Source: Myxococcales bacterium (GTDB lineage: Bacteria > Myxococcota > UBA796 > SXON01). Taken from it: a DNA stretch of 11,067 nucleotides. Both the position numbers and the translations under genes were made by a program. The notes under the pieces are model-generated. The model made no database searches and was not told the DNA's origin. It was given only the letters and a program-made list of their open reading frames with translations. Below, piece after piece: positions 8,755-11,067 of this stretch. Within the stretch, counting starts at the first letter, position 1, and each line of letters starts with the position of its first letter. The stretch spans positions 1 through 11,067 of the forward strand of contig SHYX01000083.1 of assembly GCA_009692585.1 (NCBI GenBank), read 5' to 3'.

Positions 8755-9026
8755 GGCCACTCGGGCATGGGTCCGTCGGTCACCCTCTGGTGCTCGCCGC
8801 GGCGCTGCTGATTCTGATCAACGACTTTGTCTTGCATCGGTTCGCCCCAGTCTGGCTCACCGGCAAGCTCGCGGACGTGGGCTGATTGGTGGTCGTCCCG
8901 GTGGTCGTCGAGGCGGCCCTCCGCCCGCTGAACCGGGACACTCGGCGGGTCGGGCAAGCCGCGGTGCTGGCCTTGGCGGACGACGGCGCAACCGCGGTGG
9001 GCGAGGCGCCAGCCGCAGGGGGGTGA
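8751..9026 (+). pseudogene. Broken gene of the LTGKLSD-type small membrane protein family
   Basis: ATG at 8751 overlaps the stop of the propeller gene. The first 44 codons give MRPLGHGSVGHPLVLAAA, then LLILINDFVLHRF, then WLTGKLADVG, and then TGA at 8883-8885. The same frame continues LVVVPVVVEAALRPLNRD and stays open to TGA at 9024-9026. This matches, as I know it, a family of short multi-pass membrane proteins in Myxococcota with the pattern HPL...ND-x-x-LK...LTGKLSD-x-x-GL-x-x-x-P. There a Gly (GGN) stands where the TGA now is, so one change GGA to TGA would explain it. The rest of the family's usual length (a few hundred residues) is missing, so it is also truncated. Codon use of the second half is still coding-like, suggesting recent decay. 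No selenocysteine signal is expected. No other gene is seen up to 9114. Confidence 0.6.
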
Positions 9027-9114
9027 GGTGCCAACGGCTCTGGAGCCGCCGCAGGCGTTGGAGCTACCCAGCCGACGTGCGCTTACGGGGGAGACGCCGG
9101 TGCCGTAGGGGGGA

Positions 9115-11067
9115 TCACCACACCCGCTCCACGCGATCCCCGACCCGACGCACGCGGCCCCGCGCCACGCAGATCGCGAGGCCGGCCTGTATCGCCGTGG
9201 TCACTTTCACGCCGAGCCGGATGATGCCGAAGCGTCGCGCCGCCTCGCGCAACAGCCCGTCTTCGGGGCACGAGAGCGCGGCGTGCAGCACCTGCTCGAC
9301 CGCGGCGGCGATCTCCTCGGGCGGGATCAGCGACGCATCCCGCGGGCCCGCGCCACGCACCGTAGACCACGTGGCGGGGTCGACGCCCGCCGGCCATACA
9401 AAGTCCCCGCGCAGCGCCAAGCCGCCCGTCTGGGCGACGGCGTCCACGGCCTCGCGCACTCGACGCCGCACGCGATCCGACAGCCGCGACACCCCGTAGG
9501 CCCCAGCCACGCGGCGGGTGAGCTCGTCGACGTGCACGGGCGCCTCCACGCGCACCACCTCGCACACCGCGGCGACCAGCACCGGTAGCGCGGCTTTGGT
9601 GTACATCGACTCCGGGTCCACCGAGACCGCCGTGACCTCCGCCTCGACGTACGGCGGCGCGCTCGGCTCCGAGACCGCTGCGGGCTCTGAAACCGCCGCC
9701 AGCGCCGACGCGAGCGGCACCGGCTCGGCAACCGCGGCACCCTCGACGGCTGCGGGCGGCACAGCGGACGCGGGCGGCACAGCGGACGCGGGCGGCACAG
9801 CGGACGCGGGCGGCACAGCGGACGCAGGCGGCGCGCTCACCGGTCGTTCTAACGCAGCGCGGATCGCCGCGGCGATGCGCTCGGTCTCGCCGGCTTTGTC
9901 GAACCACCAGTCGCTGGACCAGACGCGGTGCAGCGCCCAGCCCAGACCGCCGAGCACTGAGTACCGCAAGCGATCGCGGTCGCGCGCTGTGGCCGCGCTG
10001 GCGTAGGGCGCGCCGTCGCACTCGATGCCGAGCGCGTAGGCCTCGGGACGATCGGGGTGCACCACCGCGAGGTCGATGCGGTACCCGCCGCAGCCCACAG
10101 CGGTGGCGACGCGGTAGCCCATGGCAACGACGGCGTCGTAGACCTCGCGCTCGAAGCCCCCGGCCAGCTCCGGGGCCCGTGCTGTCGGGTCCTTTTCGGT
10201 GAGCAAGGCGCGCTGGGCGGCGAACTGCAAGAACGCCTTGAGATGCCGGGCGCCTATCGCCTGAGTGCGCGAGAGGTCGATCTGGTCGGCGGTCAGCGTA
10301 GAGAACACCCGCAGCAACAGCCGCGCACGGGTGACCGCGACGTTCAAGCGCCGCTCCCCGCCGGTGCGGTTCAGCGGTCCGAAGTTCATCGCCACGCGAC
10401 CGGACGCGTCGGGGCCGTAGCCGATGGAGAACGCCATCACGTCCCGCTCGTCGCCCTGCACGTTCTCGAGGTTCTTCACAAAAACCCGCTCAGGGTAGTC
10501 CTCGGCAAAGTGCGGCTCCATCTCCGGATAGCGCGCCCGCGCCTGCTCGATCAGCTGCTGGATCAGCGCCTGCTGGGGCATGCTGAAGGTGACGACACCG
10601 TAGCTGCGCTGCCCTGCGGCATAGGACCGCAGCTCGCCGACCAGCCAATCCACGAGCGTGCGTGCCTCAATGGCATTGGCCCGCGAAGCGCCCTTTTCGT
10701 ACACGCCGTTGGGCACTTGGGTGAGCTGTAGCCCCAGATCCGGCGCACGACCGCGCGCGGCAGGGAAAACATGCAGCCGACCATCATAATAGTGCCGGTT
10801 GGAGAAGTCGATCAGCGCCTCATGACGGCTGCGGTAATGCCAACCGAGCATCTGCTGCGGCAAGCGCGACGCGACCGCCTCGTCGAGGATGCTCTCAAGC
10901 TCGATGACGTCGTTGTCATCGACGTTTGCGGTCTCAGACTCGGTGCGGGAGAAGAACCGGGTAGGCGGCAACTGACGTGAATCGCCGACGATCACCACCT
11001 GCTGGCCGCGGGCGATGGCGCCGATGGCGTCGTGAGTGCCGATCTGCGAGGCTTCGTCGAACACAAC
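9115..11067 (-). CDS. C-terminal part of giant SF1 helicase with MTES_1575-type PD-(D/E)XK nuclease and DUF3320 domain (N-terminus beyond window)
   Basis: The minus-strand frame is open to the right edge and begins VVFDEASQ, the helicase motif II, so the N-terminal part with the Walker A lies outside. Numbering the visible part from the GTG (11064): DEAS 3-6, motif III VIVGDSRQLPPT (24-35), HYRSRHEALIDFSN (76-89) near motif IV, ENVQGDERDVM (200-210) motif V, and RRLNVAVTRAR (238-248) motif VI. These are SF1/UPF1-like (AAA_11/AAA_12) features. Residues 303-408 form a PD-(D/E)XK nuclease of the MTES_1575/Vsr-like type: FEREVYDAVVAMGYRV, YRIDLAV with Asp331, GIECDG with Glu348, TARDRDRLR and HRVWSSDWWFD. 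The family's usual Tyr-His after GIECDG is Tyr-Ala here. A low-complexity Ala/Pro/Val/Ser linker (409-470) leads to a DUF3320-type C-terminus (about 488-649). The full family is 1,500 or more residues, often DUF4011-containing, and acts on DNA, probably in defence or repair. Confidence 0.9.
   Translation of the reverse strand, partial: VVFDEASQIGTHDAIGAIARGQQVVIVGDSRQLPPTRFFSRTESETANVDDNDVIELESILDEAVASRLPQQMLGWHYRSRHEALIDFSNRHYYDGRLHVFPAARGRAPDLGLQLTQVPNGVYEKGASRANAIEARTLVDWLVGELRSYAAGQRSYGVVTFSMPQQALIQQLIEQARARYPEMEPHFAEDYPERVFVKNLENVQGDERDVMAFSIGYGPDASGRVAMNFGPLNRTGGERRLNVAVTRARLLLRVFSTLTADQIDLSRTQAIGARHLKAFLQFAAQRALLTEKDPTARAPELAGGFEREVYDAVVAMGYRVATAVGCGGYRIDLAVVHPDRPEAYALGIECDGAPYASAATARDRDRLRYSVLGGLGWALHRVWSSDWWFDKAGETERIAAAIRAALERPVSAPPASAVPPASAVPPASAVPPASAVPPAAVEGAAVAEPVPLASALAAVSEPAAVSEPSAPPYVEAEVTAVSVDPESMYTKAALPVLVAAVCEVVRVEAPVHVDELTRRVAGAYGVSRLSDRVRRRVREAVDAVAQTGGLALRGDFVWPAGVDPATWSTVRGAGPRDASLIPPEEIAAAVEQVLHAALSCPEDGLLREAARRFGIIRLGVKVTTAIQAGLAICVARGRVRRVGDRVERVW
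9755..9832 (-). repeat. 18-bp tandem repeat in the helicase linker
   Basis: GGCGGCACAGCGGACGCG occurs at 9755, 9773, 9791 and, with one change, 9809, followed by a partial GGCGGC. On the minus strand it encodes repeats of the six residues Pro-Pro-Ala-Ser-Ala-Val, a flexible linker between the nuclease and DUF3320 domains. Near identity at DNA level shows recent expansion. It is coding and in frame, so it is not a CRISPR array. Confidence 0.9.

Noticed and set aside
8883..8885. TGA read as selenocysteine
   Set aside because: The family has Gly at this place, and a second in-frame stop and loss of the rest point to decay.
8531..9499. Plus-strand open frame spanning the propeller gene end, the pseudogene and the helicase 3' end
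   Set aside because: It crosses three unrelated sequences in other frames and is highly Arg-rich with no domain.
9755..9832. 18-bp repeats as a possible CRISPR array
   Set aside because: Repeats are contiguous without spacers and encode an in-frame Pro/Ala linker.

Overview
The window is about 70 percent G+C. It carries a Hanks-type Ser/Thr kinase with an extracytoplasmic propeller, an FHA-like protein, several exported proteins with Asp/Ser/Thr-rich spacers, and a remnant of a short membrane-protein family with an LTGKLSD-type motif. Together these suggest a Myxococcota-type (former Deltaproteobacteria) genome. That is an inference from gene content; no rRNA or other phylogenetic marker is present.

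Left part (1-3203, plus strand): the 3' end of a membrane protein overlaps by four bases the start of a single-pass receptor-like kinase. The kinase has a cytoplasmic kinase domain, a Gly/Asp linker encoded by a run of G tracts, one transmembrane helix and a Ca-binding FG-GAP/VCBS-type region outside. A short gap holding 10-bp tandem repeats leads to a protein with an N-terminal FHA-like domain, which could read phosphorylated partners of such a kinase.

Middle (3225-8754): on the minus strand lie a large exported protein ending in a probable outer-membrane beta-barrel and, upstream of it, a lipoprotein with a long Asp-Thr spacer and a C-terminal Ig-like domain. Divergent from that lipoprotein, only 26 bp away, is a lipoprotein-like five-bladed propeller related to the GH43/GH32 fold, with a Cys-rich tail. 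These three probably act at the cell surface or in the envelope. The upstream regions of the FHA gene and of the beta-barrel gene share one promoter layout: TACAGGG repeated every 10 bp, placed 17-19 bp before a -10-like box. This suggests that a common regulator controls both.

Right part (8751-11067): a broken membrane-protein gene with an in-frame TGA is followed, on the minus strand, by the C-terminal two thirds or less of a very large SF1 helicase. It carries a PD-(D/E)XK (MTES_1575-type) nuclease domain and a DUF3320 domain. Its N-terminus lies beyond the window. Such helicase-nucleases are often found among defence genes.

No tRNA, rRNA, CRISPR array, insertion sequence or integrase was recognised. 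The most interesting leads are the shared tandem-repeat promoter element, the receptor kinase/FHA pair with its potential G-quadruplex linker, and the helicase-nuclease at the right edge.
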